From JAHEZL01 sp964406465 (GTDB lineage: Bacteria > Bacteroidota > Bacteroidia > Flavobacteriales_C > GCA-002722245), in assembly GCA_964406465.1 (NCBI GenBank), contig CAYORT010000002.1, positions 160,702-224,701 on the forward strand: a stretch of DNA of 64,000 nt, written 5' to 3'. This document shows, one piece after another, positions 25,499 to 35,062 of the stretch. Every line of letters starts with the position of its first letter. Position 1 is the first letter of the stretch. The notes under the pieces are model-generated. The model had not been told where the DNA came from. It did no database searches and worked only from the letters and a program-made list of their open reading frames with translations. The translations under genes were made by a program, and so were the position numbers.

Positions 25499-26899
25499 CT
25501 ATTGTAAATAGGCCTTCATTAAATCGGCCGCCACACTCAACTTTATCTTTTTAACAGCCTTAACATAAGCGTCTTCTGCAGCTTTGTCGAACGACAGCTG
25601 AGTTCCTTTTATTGGCGTTAAATTGTTTTGATAAACTAAAGCACCACTTGATTTTTCTTTCAAACTTACCACTACATTGAGTAAAGATGAATAAAACTGC
25701 ATTCCTTGTTCTGAATTAACGCCAGCATTTGAAGCGTCTGCTCGCACTTCAAGAATTAAATCGGCCTTTTCTGCAACATCAACAGGAATAAACCCATTAC
25801 TCACCAATGCCTCTTTGAATGCCCCATCTAAATACTTTCTAGTCAAAGCAATACCATTATTCTTTTCCTCTGAACGAATTAAAACATAAACAGGCAATGG
25901 TTCTATGCTAATTTTCTCACTTAAAGGAGTTACTAGCTGCAAAAGCTTTGAAGTTAAGGAACTCACTGCCGCCTCCCTCAATATTTGCTTAACATCAATA
26001 CTCACTTGAACGTACTGCGAAAATGCTTGACGAGATACTTTTCCTATTTTCACTACAAAATTTCCATTTTGATCGCTTAATCCCTGCGCATAAGTGTACA
26101 ACTCCTTCTTTATTTCCACTTGTAAGGGAATAGCGCTTAATGACTTACCATCTGAACTTTTAACAACAAAATTCAATGAAGCGTTTGAGCCAATCTTAAC
26201 GCGATAAGTTTCTTCGCTAGCATCAATAACAATTTCGTTTAAAAGTGTTCTGTAGCCATTGAACAATTCATTGCCTAAGAAAATTGTTTTCCCTTCAAAT
26301 TGCGTTTGAAGAGATTGATCAAGATGTTTCTTAATTTTTTCTATACCAGAAACATAAGCCAACAAGGCTTCCTTGTATCTACCTTGAGCTTTAAAATCTA
26401 TAGCTTTCTTTAAATAATCGGAACCTTGAAAAATAGCGGCGTCAATTTCCTTTTGCTTTGCTTCTTGATAGGCACTTTTCGACAATTGATAGTACACCCA
26501 ATAACCTTCTTCATTTTCGTAGGTTGCCACCTCCTCAAAGTCTTGTAATTGTTCGTTAACATTAACTTTGATATCCTGTCTAAACTCTTCTTTATATAGA
26601 TTATTTGTTTCTAACTGAGACAAAACAGAATTGGTGGATACATTCACCGATATTCCACTTGCCAAATCATTTAAAGCATTCTTTTTTGAGACCTCTCTAA
26701 AATCGCTGGGAGAAGTTTTCTTTGAAGCATGGCCAATTCCTACATAGTAAAAATCGGATGCTGGCCTTACTTTCACCCACGAAGGCACAGTAGTACTATT
26801 ATCTTTTTTAACCCCCTTATCCTCTACAGAAGTTTGTTTTGGAGCAGAACAAGAAATAAGAAACAATAGGTAAAGTGCAATATGGGCTAATATTCTCAT
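25499..26899 (-). CDS. LPP20-domain lipoprotein
   Basis: A 466-residue lipoprotein: the signal ends in LLFLISC with Cys17. The LPP20-like domain (about 38-150) starts with the conserved PSWVKVRPASDFYYVGIGHA and contains repeated helix-strand units. The middle is TPR-like (AIDFKAQGRYKEALLAYVSG) and the rest holds a beta-rich region with a Cna-type strand pattern. It overlaps the downstream CsgG-type gene's end by four bases (ATGA), so both are co-translated. Proteins of this kind with CsgG domains occur in LpoB-like and flagellar-associated complexes; here the target is not known. Confidence 0.8.
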   Translation of the reverse strand: MRILAHIALYLLFLISCSAPKQTSVEDKGVKKDNSTTVPSWVKVRPASDFYYVGIGHASKKTSPSDFREVSKKNALNDLASGISVNVSTNSVLSQLETNNLYKEEFRQDIKVNVNEQLQDFEEVATYENEEGYWVYYQLSKSAYQEAKQKEIDAAIFQGSDYLKKAIDFKAQGRYKEALLAYVSGIEKIKKHLDQSLQTQFEGKTIFLGNELFNGYRTLLNEIVIDASEETYRVKIGSNASLNFVVKSSDGKSLSAIPLQVEIKKELYTYAQGLSDQNGNFVVKIGKVSRQAFSQYVQVSIDVKQILREAAVSSLTSKLLQLVTPLSEKISIEPLPVYVLIRSEEKNNGIALTRKYLDGAFKEALVSNGFIPVDVAEKADLILEVRADASNAGVNSEQGMQFYSSLLNVVVSLKEKSSGALVYQNNLTPIKGTQLSFDKAAEDAYVKAVKKIKLSVAADLMKAYLQ

Positions 26900-28290
26900 T
26901 TTTCGGGATTGTAAGTGTAAATTTCACGAGCTACGCTATCACTGATTTGATCATACAATTTTAGCATTAAGCTTTCTTTTGTTTCAACTTGCTTATTCGC
27001 ATTTAATAAATCGCGCATCTGACGCTTTTGATCGGGATTACTGTAGACTACGTCTTGCGGACTAGTTACGTTTAGTGAATACCAAGTACCAGCATATAAA
27101 TTTTCGCGGATACCATTGTACTGCACATAATGCACAGAACTAGATTGCGTAAGCGTTTTGATACCCGATAAAAGTATTTCCCCTGTGGAAATAGACATCA
27201 TTTTATATTCAAATGAAATAGTCACTTGGCGACCACCAGTATATTCGTTGTATGTTACTTTTTTATAGTTGGTCTCTGGGTACATTAAATTGGTTTGAGG
27301 GTTTAACTTTTGCACCACATATGATTCAAAACCTTTCACTGTTTTACCTGTAACCGGCGTATCGAAGTATTTCACATCTAAAACAGTCCCCATTACAACC
27401 GCCTTTGCACCCATCAAACCACCAGCATTAGCTGCTGTTGATTGATCAATGGCACCCGACATACCTAATTTCTGTTCTTTTAATAAAACATCTAGGTTTT
27501 GTCTTTCAATAACTTTTAAGAACGGCCCCTTATTTCCAATCACAGAATTGATAATTCTTGAAGACAACTGATCTGATACATTCGGCTCGCTAGTATAATT
27601 TTGAAATTTGGTAAAGACGATAGTGTATTGCGCTTGAGTAAGAGCCTCCGACATTTGAGCAGCGGCATCTTTATAGGTTGCATCTTGATTGACAATGTTT
27701 TGAAACAGATAGAAAGCAGCACGATACTTTTCATTTTTCATTTCTTGAATACCTTTTCTGTACAATGGCTCAATGCGCGCAATTTTCTTCAATTGTTCAA
27801 CATCCTTATAGTTGGGATCTAAAGTTGAAATTTCATTGAAAATGTTTTCTGCCCCGCTAAAGTTTTCACGAGCCATTAAATCATTTGCCTTTTTAAATCT
27901 CTCATCTAGGTAATTTGATTTTGCAATTTCATAATCATCGGTATAATGCGTTGCGATAGAAAGTTCAACTTGTCCGGCTTTTACCTTATCCACAAACTTT
28001 CTCATATCCAAATAAGTGTAAACAACTTTTCCGTAATCGCCTCGGTTGTTGGCAACAAAAAAAGTATCTTCTTTAATATCAAGAACTTTTTGTGCTGATT
28101 TCTTTAATGAAATTTTGGCTTCAACAAAGTTTGGATTCTTCATCAACGCTCTTAAAAAATAGTCGGTTGCCTGATCGTATAATCCCGCCTCAAATAGCTC
28201 ATTCCCCTTTTTGGTTAAGGACTTTGGTCCGTTGCAACCAATAATTATTAACAAGAGAGAGAGGGTAAAATATGGTATAAGTTTCTTCAT
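26896..28290 (-). CDS. CsgG/HfaB-like lipoprotein with TPR
   Basis: A 464-residue lipoprotein (lipobox IIIGC, Cys19). Residues about 25-70 and 140-215 are TPR-like (AGLYDQATDYFLRALMKNP). The CsgG-type domain (about 220-320) is clear: VFTKFQNYTSEPNVSDQLS, VIERQNLDVLLKEQKL, AANAGGLMGAKAVVMGTVLD. CsgG proteins form the outer-membrane export pore for curli; HfaB-type members act in adhesin assembly. No CsgE/CsgF or curlin genes are nearby. Transcribed first in a three-gene operon with the LPP20 lipoprotein and the long-helix protein. Confidence 0.83.
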   Translation of the reverse strand: MKKLIPYFTLSLLLIIIGCNGPKSLTKKGNELFEAGLYDQATDYFLRALMKNPNFVEAKISLKKSAQKVLDIKEDTFFVANNRGDYGKVVYTYLDMRKFVDKVKAGQVELSIATHYTDDYEIAKSNYLDERFKKANDLMARENFSGAENIFNEISTLDPNYKDVEQLKKIARIEPLYRKGIQEMKNEKYRAAFYLFQNIVNQDATYKDAAAQMSEALTQAQYTIVFTKFQNYTSEPNVSDQLSSRIINSVIGNKGPFLKVIERQNLDVLLKEQKLGMSGAIDQSTAANAGGLMGAKAVVMGTVLDVKYFDTPVTGKTVKGFESYVVQKLNPQTNLMYPETNYKKVTYNEYTGGRQVTISFEYKMMSISTGEILLSGIKTLTQSSSVHYVQYNGIRENLYAGTWYSLNVTSPQDVVYSNPDQKRQMRDLLNANKQVETKESLMLKLYDQISDSVAREIYTYNPEK

Positions 28291-28335
28291 GGCAAAATAT
28301 TAAAATATAGTTTTATTGCCGTGAATTAACAAATA

Positions 28336-29520
28336 TTGTTCCACTTGAGCAAGGGTATTAATAGAAAACTTTTAAATAGGCTGCTTTTGATAGTTAGCGG
28401 ATTGGTAGTGCTAACTATCGCCAATAACTCCTGCTCATCAGAAGGTAATACACCTATCATCAAAAAAGGAAATGAATTCATCGTTCAAATTCACTCAGCA
28501 GAAGCAATTCCTGTAGATTCTGAATTGGTGAAAAAAATTCAACTTTTTTTTGAAGATCATTTTAGTGAGACTTTCTTTAGCGGCGCTGTTTTGGTAGCTA
28601 AAGACGACAATATTTACTACCAAGCTTGTCGCGGTTTAGGCAATTACAAAAACAAATCAGATAGCATTTGCCTTAGATCAAATTTCCAGTTGGCTTCAGC
28701 GAGCAAACCTTTTACTTCCTATGCCATCTTAAGACAGATCTATTTAGGAAAACTAAAGTTAACCGATAGTGTTCACAATATTCTACCCGATTTCAAATAC
28801 AAAGGCATTACAGTAGAAATGTTATTGTCTCACTTTTCGGGCTTACCCAACTACATGTACTTAACCGATGAATATTGGGGTTGGGATAAAGGTAGTATTT
28901 CGAACAACGACGTTTTAAACCTATTTAATCTTCACAATCCAAGCGGAGGCAGACCAAACTCGCACTTCTATTACAACAACACCAATTACTTGGTACTAGC
29001 ATCTATCATTGAGAAGCTTACCGGCATGAGTTACGACAAGTACATGAAAGACTCTATTTTCATACCGCTTGGAATGAACAATACTTGTATTTTTAATAAT
29101 GGCAACAGAGAAGAGTTACAATTGGCAACCTACGGCCATCTTGGTGACTTAAGACCAATTTATTACGATTACCTCGACGGAGTGATGGGCGACAAAGGAG
29201 TATTCTCAAATTTGTACGACTTATTAAAGTTTGATGAAGCTTTATACGATTGTAAACTGGTGCCTTGCAGCTTATTAGAAGAAGCATGGAAACCTAGAAC
29301 CGACAGCATGGAGACGGCAGGTGGTGCTTATGGCCTAGGATGGAGGTTGCGCAACAACAAAGAAGTAGGAAAAGTGATCTTTCACAGCGGATGGTGGAAA
29401 GGGTATAGAAGTTTATTTATAAGAGTTCCTCAAGTTCACGGCACCATAATCATTCTTAGCAACACCGTTCGCGGACGCTTCTTTAGGGTTGATGATCTTG
29501 TGAATTTATTTGCGAAATAA
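28336..29520 (+). CDS. Serine hydrolase of the beta-lactamase fold, lipoprotein
   Basis: A 394-residue protein of the penicillin-binding-protein/class C beta-lactamase family. The catalytic Ser121-x-x-Lys124 (ASASKPF), Tyr213-Asn-Asn215 (YYNNTNY) and HSG (in IFHSGWWKGY) are intact. The N-terminus has a hydrophobic stretch and a Cys33 lipobox-like end (IANNSC), so it is probably a lipoprotein. The start is a TTG; a second TTG (28345) is possible. Likely activities are D,D-carboxypeptidase or esterase in the periplasm. It is divergent from the CsgG operon (45-base gap). A related but inactive copy is at 33314-34291. Confidence 0.85.
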   Translation: MFHLSKGINRKLLNRLLLIVSGLVVLTIANNSCSSEGNTPIIKKGNEFIVQIHSAEAIPVDSELVKKIQLFFEDHFSETFFSGAVLVAKDDNIYYQACRGLGNYKNKSDSICLRSNFQLASASKPFTSYAILRQIYLGKLKLTDSVHNILPDFKYKGITVEMLLSHFSGLPNYMYLTDEYWGWDKGSISNNDVLNLFNLHNPSGGRPNSHFYYNNTNYLVLASIIEKLTGMSYDKYMKDSIFIPLGMNNTCIFNNGNREELQLATYGHLGDLRPIYYDYLDGVMGDKGVFSNLYDLLKFDEALYDCKLVPCSLLEEAWKPRTDSMETAGGAYGLGWRLRNNKEVGKVIFHSGWWKGYRSLFIRVPQVHGTIIILSNTVRGRFFRVDDLVNLFAK

Positions 29521-29570
29521 TTCGCTATTCTGCTGTTTTTCAATAAATTTAGGGCTTAGGCTTTTAAATT

Positions 29571-30980
29571 ATGGTAGAACAAGAAAACAGTACAACCCGA
29601 AAAAATCTTATTGCTCAGCTTCAAGATTTGGTTAAAACCGAACAACAAATTGGTAAGGCCATTCAGCAGAAAAAGGAGATTATGGAAGCATGGTTGAAAC
29701 TAAACGACGATGGCTCCGCTCAATCCAAACAAGAGTCGCACCTATTTTTTAAGTTGATCGAAGAATTCAACTATAACATCAATATTTATAAGGCAATTCA
29801 AGAACACGACTTAAAGAGAAACCAACAACTAAAAGAAGAAATTTTAAAAAAGCTGAATGAGCTTCTTCAAAAGAACAATCGCCTTGGAGATACTTTCAAG
29901 GAATTGCAAAAGCAATGGTTCGACATTGGTCCGGTAAAAAAAGAATTACGCGACGAATTTTGGCAAAAATACCGAGAACTCTCACAATCGATTGTAGATA
30001 AGCTATCTCAAATCAAATTGCAATCAAAAGCTAAAGAAGAAGAAAACGCCATTGCTAAAGAAAAAATAATTGCGTTCATCGAAAATATCTTGAGCGAAGA
30101 AATCAATAAAGAAAAACAATGGAGAGCAAAGACTGATTTGATTTTGGCAAAACAAGCCGAATGGAAAACCATTGGACATGTACCAAAAGAAAAATCAAAT
30201 ATTCTTTGGAACAGATATAGAGAGGCATGCGATAATTTCTTCAAAGAAAAGGCAGTGTTTTATGATGCATTGAAGGATCAATATCAAGAACATAAAAAAG
30301 CGAAACTAGATTTATGTGATGCTGCTCAGAAATGTATTGACGAAGAAGGAAAAAGCAATGAAGACAAAGCATTTGAGTTAACGAAGATACAAAGAAGATG
30401 GAAGGAAGTGGGACAAGCTCACCCTCGCGACGAACAAAAACTATGGACTAAATTTCATGAAATTTGCAACTCCTTTTTCAATCAGCTCAAGCAAATTAAA
30501 GAAGAAGAAAAGGCAACTAATTTAGCTGCACTTAGCAATAAAAAAGAAATGTTAGAGAAGGCCAATAACCTAAACTCTAAAGAAGAAACCATTGCGTTGC
30601 TTAAACAATGGTATTTAAATGACAACATAAAAACCCCTGCAGAATTCAATTCATCCTTTGTAGAAAAAATCAATAAGGCTTTAATGGCCATTGGTATGAA
30701 TACAGCAGAAATAAACGACACACTTTTCAATACAAAAATTGATGCTTATCAGGAATTGAAAATTGATGAGCTTTTTCACAACGAGATCACTTATATTCGC
30801 GAACAAATAAAGAAACTTGAAGAAGATAAAATTAAATTCGAAAACAATTTAGGTTTCTTTAAAAATGCGAAAAAAGACAATCCTATGATTGTGGAATTAC
30901 TCGAGAAGGTTGACAAGATGAATGTCGACATCAACTTTTATAAAAACAGATTACAGATTATCAAAAAAGCGATGAAATAA
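29571..30980 (+). CDS. DUF349 repeat protein
   Basis: A 469-residue helical protein with at least three DUF349 repeats, each with the core W-x-x-(I/V)-G-x(3-8)...LW-x-x-(F/Y)...C-x-x-FF: KQWFDIGPVKK, AEWKTIGHVPK and RRWKEVGQAHP, followed by LWNRYREACDNFF and LWTKFHEICNSFF. The rest is lysine/glutamate-rich coil. There is no signal peptide, so it is cytoplasmic. The family is common in Bacteroidota and actinomycetes and its role is unknown. It lies 50 bases after the serine hydrolase gene and four bases before the DUF5723-OmpA gene. Confidence 0.85.
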   Translation: MVEQENSTTRKNLIAQLQDLVKTEQQIGKAIQQKKEIMEAWLKLNDDGSAQSKQESHLFFKLIEEFNYNINIYKAIQEHDLKRNQQLKEEILKKLNELLQKNNRLGDTFKELQKQWFDIGPVKKELRDEFWQKYRELSQSIVDKLSQIKLQSKAKEEENAIAKEKIIAFIENILSEEINKEKQWRAKTDLILAKQAEWKTIGHVPKEKSNILWNRYREACDNFFKEKAVFYDALKDQYQEHKKAKLDLCDAAQKCIDEEGKSNEDKAFELTKIQRRWKEVGQAHPRDEQKLWTKFHEICNSFFNQLKQIKEEEKATNLAALSNKKEMLEKANNLNSKEETIALLKQWYLNDNIKTPAEFNSSFVEKINKALMAIGMNTAEINDTLFNTKIDAYQELKIDELFHNEITYIREQIKKLEEDKIKFENNLGFFKNAKKDNPMIVELLEKVDKMNVDINFYKNRLQIIKKAMK

Positions 30981-30984
30981 TACC

Positions 30985-33312
30985 ATGAAAAAAATTCTAC
31001 TTTTCCTCTCAATCTTTTTTACAATCAGTGCCAATGCCCAAGATTTCTTAGGTTACCTTAATAGCAACTATGCAGGAGTTAACGGCATAGATTTGCAGCC
31101 AGCCTCTATTGTAGACAACAGATACAAGCTTGATATATTATTGCTTGCCAACAATACCTGCTTTCAAAACAATTTCTTCTTTGTAAGACCTGGTTTTCTC
31201 ACTGCACCGTTCAACAACAACTACCTGAAAAATTATGTTGGCTACGACTCTGAATTTACGCACACCACGTTTATTCTTTCCGATCAAATTCAGGGGCCAT
31301 CATTTATGCTTACCATGAATGAAAAAAATTCAATTGCCTTTACCAGTAAAGCGCGTTTTATTACCAATATCGACAATGTAGCAACAGGTTTTTTAGAACA
31401 ACTTTATAACAACTTTAGCATACCAGAACTTTGGGGCAAATCATTTTTACAAAATGGATTTAACATTCAAGGAATGGCTTGGGGTGAGTTTGGCTTCACT
31501 TATGGTAGAGAAGTTTACAAAACTCAAAATCATTATTTCAAATCGGCGGTTCGACTCAAATTACTTCAGGGCTATGGTGCATTTCACTTAAACTCACCAG
31601 CTCTTGAGATAAAGATCGAGCCCGACTCTACCGTAACTATTGAAAACAGTGAAATTTTATCATACGGACACTCAGCAAATTTTGATGACGGAAAAGTTTA
31701 TTTTAATCCTTTTGACCCAAATGCCACTTTAGGATTAGGAGGCGATTTTGGTTTTGTGTATGAGTGGAGACCTCGCGCCGACAAACATACTTACGAGATG
31801 GATGGAGAGAAAAAATCGGCTAGAGATGAAAATAAATACAAATTAAAAGTTGGAGTTTCTTTACTTGATGTAGGACAACTCAAATACAAAAGAGGCAGTC
31901 ACACCAAGGATTTTAATCCTACTATATCGCACTGGGATCTTAAAGATATAGATCCTACAAACATGCAGGCATTCGACAGTACCGTAAATGCGAATTTCGC
32001 TTCATTACCTACCACACCAACCTACAACGTGAGTCTGCCTACCGCCTTTTCTTTACAAGTTGACTACAATATTTGGAAAACTTTTTACGTGAATTTCACC
32101 GCTTATCAAGCATTTAAATTCAATTCAAAATCAACCAAAATTCACGACCTCAACAATTACTCAATTACACCTAGATGGGACTACAAATGGTTTGGAGTAT
32201 ACGTACCTATTAGCTTTAATGAGATGGGGAATTTTAGAGTTGGTGCAAGCGCCATGTTTGGTCCGTTCTTCTTTGGAACCAACAATTTAGGACCAATTTA
32301 CCAAGATGAAATGAAAGGATTTGATTTCTTCTTAGGAATTAAAGTTTCTTCTCTACATCATAAACTTCCCGATTCTGATGATGACAAAGTATCCAACGAC
32401 AATGATGAATGTGAAGACATTGCTGGTCTTTGGAAATTCAAAGGTTGTCCGGATACCGACAACGATAGCATTCCTGATAAAGATGATGCTTGTCCGAAAA
32501 TTCCCGGATTAAAAGAATTCCATGGTTGTCCAGATACCGATAAAGACGGCATTGAAGACATGAAAGACGACTGCGTTGATATCGCAGGATTAAAAGAATT
32601 CAATGGATGTCCAGATACCGATGGAGATAAAATTATCGACAAACTCGACTCTTGTGTTACTGTAAAAGGTTTGGCACTATACCATGGCTGTCCTGATAGT
32701 GACGGTGATTCCATAATCGACAATTTAGATGCATGTCCTACTTTAGCCGGACCGCGTATCAATAAAGGTTGTCCTGATACCGATGGCGATGGAATTTTAG
32801 ACAATGAAGACGATTGTATCGCAGTAAAAGGATTGAGAGAAAATCGTGGTTGTCCTGAAAAAGATGAAGATGGTGATGGCGTTATCGACAAAGTGGACGA
32901 TTGTCCTAAAACTCCTGGTCCGGCAGAAAACAAAGGTTGTCCGGTATTACAAAAAGAAGAAGTAGAAATTTTGAAATTAGCGTTTTCTAATCTTGAATTT
33001 GAAACAGGTAAAGCGATCATCAAACAAGAATCTTTTGCTTCACTAGATTCCTTGGCAGCTTTGATGATTAAAAAACCTACATGGAAATTAAAGTTAGCGG
33101 GGCATACAGATAATGTTGGTGACAAAGCAAAAAACATGAAATTATCGAAAGATAGAACCGAGGCTGTTGCTAAATATTTAGCAGACAAAGGAGTTAAGGT
33201 TGAAAATTTAATTGTTGAATATTACGGTCCGAACAAACCTATCGCAAGCAACAAAACGCCTGAAGGTCGCCAACGAAACCGTCGTGTTGAAATGAATATC
33301 ATTTTCGAATAG
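30985..33312 (+). CDS. DUF5723-like beta-domain, TSP3 repeats and OmpA domain
   Basis: A 775-residue cell-envelope protein. A signal peptide (cleaved after NA-QDF, near residue 19) is followed by a DUF5723-like beta-barrel region (about 20-455). Residues about 462-655 hold seven thrombospondin type-3 calcium repeats, each D-x-D-x-D...GCP with Cys pairs. The end (about 660-775) is an OmpA-type peptidoglycan-binding domain (AGHTDNVGD...RTEAVAKYL...RQRNRRVEMN). This binds the outer membrane to the cell wall through a calcium-stiffened linker. Start codon ATG four bases after the DUF349 stop; the pseudo-hydrolase begins one base after its stop, indicating one transcript. Confidence 0.93.
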   Translation: MKKILLFLSIFFTISANAQDFLGYLNSNYAGVNGIDLQPASIVDNRYKLDILLLANNTCFQNNFFFVRPGFLTAPFNNNYLKNYVGYDSEFTHTTFILSDQIQGPSFMLTMNEKNSIAFTSKARFITNIDNVATGFLEQLYNNFSIPELWGKSFLQNGFNIQGMAWGEFGFTYGREVYKTQNHYFKSAVRLKLLQGYGAFHLNSPALEIKIEPDSTVTIENSEILSYGHSANFDDGKVYFNPFDPNATLGLGGDFGFVYEWRPRADKHTYEMDGEKKSARDENKYKLKVGVSLLDVGQLKYKRGSHTKDFNPTISHWDLKDIDPTNMQAFDSTVNANFASLPTTPTYNVSLPTAFSLQVDYNIWKTFYVNFTAYQAFKFNSKSTKIHDLNNYSITPRWDYKWFGVYVPISFNEMGNFRVGASAMFGPFFFGTNNLGPIYQDEMKGFDFFLGIKVSSLHHKLPDSDDDKVSNDNDECEDIAGLWKFKGCPDTDNDSIPDKDDACPKIPGLKEFHGCPDTDKDGIEDMKDDCVDIAGLKEFNGCPDTDGDKIIDKLDSCVTVKGLALYHGCPDSDGDSIIDNLDACPTLAGPRINKGCPDTDGDGILDNEDDCIAVKGLRENRGCPEKDEDGDGVIDKVDDCPKTPGPAENKGCPVLQKEEVEILKLAFSNLEFETGKAIIKQESFASLDSLAALMIKKPTWKLKLAGHTDNVGDKAKNMKLSKDRTEAVAKYLADKGVKVENLIVEYYGPNKPIASNKTPEGRQRNRRVEMNIIFE

Positions 33313-33313
33313 G

Positions 33314-34291
33314 ATGAAAAGAATAATCATTCTACTGATTTTAATTTATGGTAGAGTCAATGCCCAAAGCATTGATTCTACTATTTTTCAGGCAGCGCCA
33401 TCTTTTAGCGGACAAATTGCAATTTTAAAAGGAGATTCAATTTTTTATTCGGCATCTCATGGTTGGATGAATTACCCCATGCAGCAAAAAATGAAGAATG
33501 ATGCAATGATGGAATTGGGTGAATTAAGTTCACGTTTTACTCGTGAAGCATTTTTGGAATTAATCGATAAAAAAATGGTGAACGAAGATTCACTGGTTTG
33601 TAAATACATCAGCAATTTCCCTTACACCAACATCAAAATAAAACATTTGCTAAACAGCAATTCGGGCCTGCCTTCCAATTACATAAAATTGTATCATCGA
33701 AATATCTTTAATGATGAAAACATAAAGCTTAAAGACAAGCTGGTGATAAGCAACAAAAGCATCATTGACTTGCTGATAAAATTTAAGCCAACAGTAGAGT
33801 ATTTGCCAGAAGAGAGAGTATCCGACTGCAACACCAACGATATTGTTTTAGCGTATTTATTAGAAATTTTTTATTTCAAAAGTTATGATGAAATCATCAA
33901 CGAAATGATCAAAAAGAAATATCCTAAATTGAATATCGTGGCATGTAGCGATTGGAGGAACACACCTTTGATGAATAGGGCATCGGGACAAGCAAAACTC
34001 GACAGCACGCACTACTCCATTCAAGAATCATTGCACGATATGGGATTTAAATATGATGATGCAACACTTGGCCATCATCACATATATGCCGATGCAAAAA
34101 GCATTGTAAAATATTTTGGATTGTGTGAGGCAGAGCAAAAGAAAAGACCATTTGAGCTTGTAGGGTTTGAGCCCGGCTTCAACAGTTTCGTTAGCTACAA
34201 TGGACAATACACGATTGCTATTTTATCGAATATAAGTAATGAAAATGACACTAAATTGCTTGTAGAAGAAATCAAAAAAAGAACTAAATAA
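33314..34291 (+). CDS. Catalytically dead beta-lactamase-fold protein
   Basis: A 325-residue exported protein (signal peptide cut after RVNA-QSI) that aligns with the active serine hydrolase at 28336-29520. Every catalytic position is changed. The Ser of SxxK is Glu70 and its Lys is Ser73 (LGELSSRFT against LASASKPFT); the Tyr of YNN is Asp171 (SDCNTNDIVLA against YYNNTNYLVLA); the HSG motif is absent near FEPGFNSF. The fold, a leading 'AILKGDSIFYSASHGWM' block and the surrounding helices remain. It is therefore a binding or regulatory pseudo-enzyme rather than a hydrolase. It is coupled to the OmpA-type gene. Confidence 0.85.
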   Translation: MKRIIILLILIYGRVNAQSIDSTIFQAAPSFSGQIAILKGDSIFYSASHGWMNYPMQQKMKNDAMMELGELSSRFTREAFLELIDKKMVNEDSLVCKYISNFPYTNIKIKHLLNSNSGLPSNYIKLYHRNIFNDENIKLKDKLVISNKSIIDLLIKFKPTVEYLPEERVSDCNTNDIVLAYLLEIFYFKSYDEIINEMIKKKYPKLNIVACSDWRNTPLMNRASGQAKLDSTHYSIQESLHDMGFKYDDATLGHHHIYADAKSIVKYFGLCEAEQKKRPFELVGFEPGFNSFVSYNGQYTIAILSNISNENDTKLLVEEIKKRTK

Positions 34292-34316
34292 TCGCACAAA
34301 TCAGTTCATCATTTCG

Positions 34317-35060
34317 TTAAGCAAACTTCGCCAAAAACTCATCTTTCTTTACTGGTGAAACATCTACTTCTGCTCCATCACTCATGGTAACAAAACCACC
34401 TTTTCCTTTAGTGTATTTGGTCACATATTGAATATTCACCAAATGAGATTTATGCACACGTACAAAACCAAATTCAGACAAACAATCTTCATAAAACTTA
34501 AGGGTTCTACAAATCATCAATTTCTTTCCAGAAGTAAGATGAAAATTAGTGAAATTATCTGCCGCTTCACAACGAACAACATCAACCAAATTAATCACCT
34601 CAAAACCCTCTAAAACAGGAAGAATCAGTTTTTTAGTTTGCTTGTTGATGCTCTTCAAATTTTCAAGTAAAACAGCCGAGTGATTTACTTCATTTTTTTT
34701 TGCTCTTTTCTCTTTTATTTTATTTACAGCCGCAACCAATTCATCAATATCCACAGGCTTTAAAATATAATATGATGCCGATAAGTTTAATGCTTTGATG
34801 GCATAATTGCTGAAAGCTGTAACAAAAACAATTTCAAAATTTATTTGCCCCACTTGCTCAATCAAATCGAATCCATTGCCAAAAGGCATTTCCACATCTA
34901 AAAAAACAATGTCGGGTGAGGTTTTATGAATCAACTCAATACCCGTTTTCACCGAATCGGCCATGCCCATGAGCTCTACTCCATCGCAATATGCGTGAAG
35001 ATAATTCTTCAAGGTTTCTCTACCCAACTCTTCATCTTCTATGATTACCGCTTTTAACAT
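34317..35060 (-). CDS. LytTR-family response regulator
   Basis: A 247-residue cytoplasmic regulator. The receiver domain (1-115) has acidic pocket residues E8-D9-E10, the phosphoacceptor Asp55 in FLDVEMPFGNG and Lys102 in the ILKPVD turn. The LytTR DNA-binding domain (about 140-245) starts at LPVLEGFEVINLVDVVRCEA and keeps VRVHKSHLVN. It lies two bases downstream of the kinase gene, which marks it as the cognate partner. LytTR regulators bind direct repeats near promoters; target genes cannot be read here. Confidence 0.93.
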   Translation of the reverse strand: MLKAVIIEDEELGRETLKNYLHAYCDGVELMGMADSVKTGIELIHKTSPDIVFLDVEMPFGNGFDLIEQVGQINFEIVFVTAFSNYAIKALNLSASYYILKPVDIDELVAAVNKIKEKRAKKNEVNHSAVLLENLKSINKQTKKLILPVLEGFEVINLVDVVRCEAADNFTNFHLTSGKKLMICRTLKFYEDCLSEFGFVRVHKSHLVNIQYVTKYTKGKGGFVTMSDGAEVDVSPVKKDEFLAKFA

Positions 35061-35062
35061 AG

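Noticed and set aside
32371..32950. Repeated DNA units resembling a repeat array
   Set aside because: These are the codons of seven TSP3 protein repeats, not a CRISPR array or mobile repeat.
32358..33188. 276-residue minus-strand frame under the OmpA-type gene
   Set aside because: It is the antisense shadow of the repeated TSP3/OmpA coding region.
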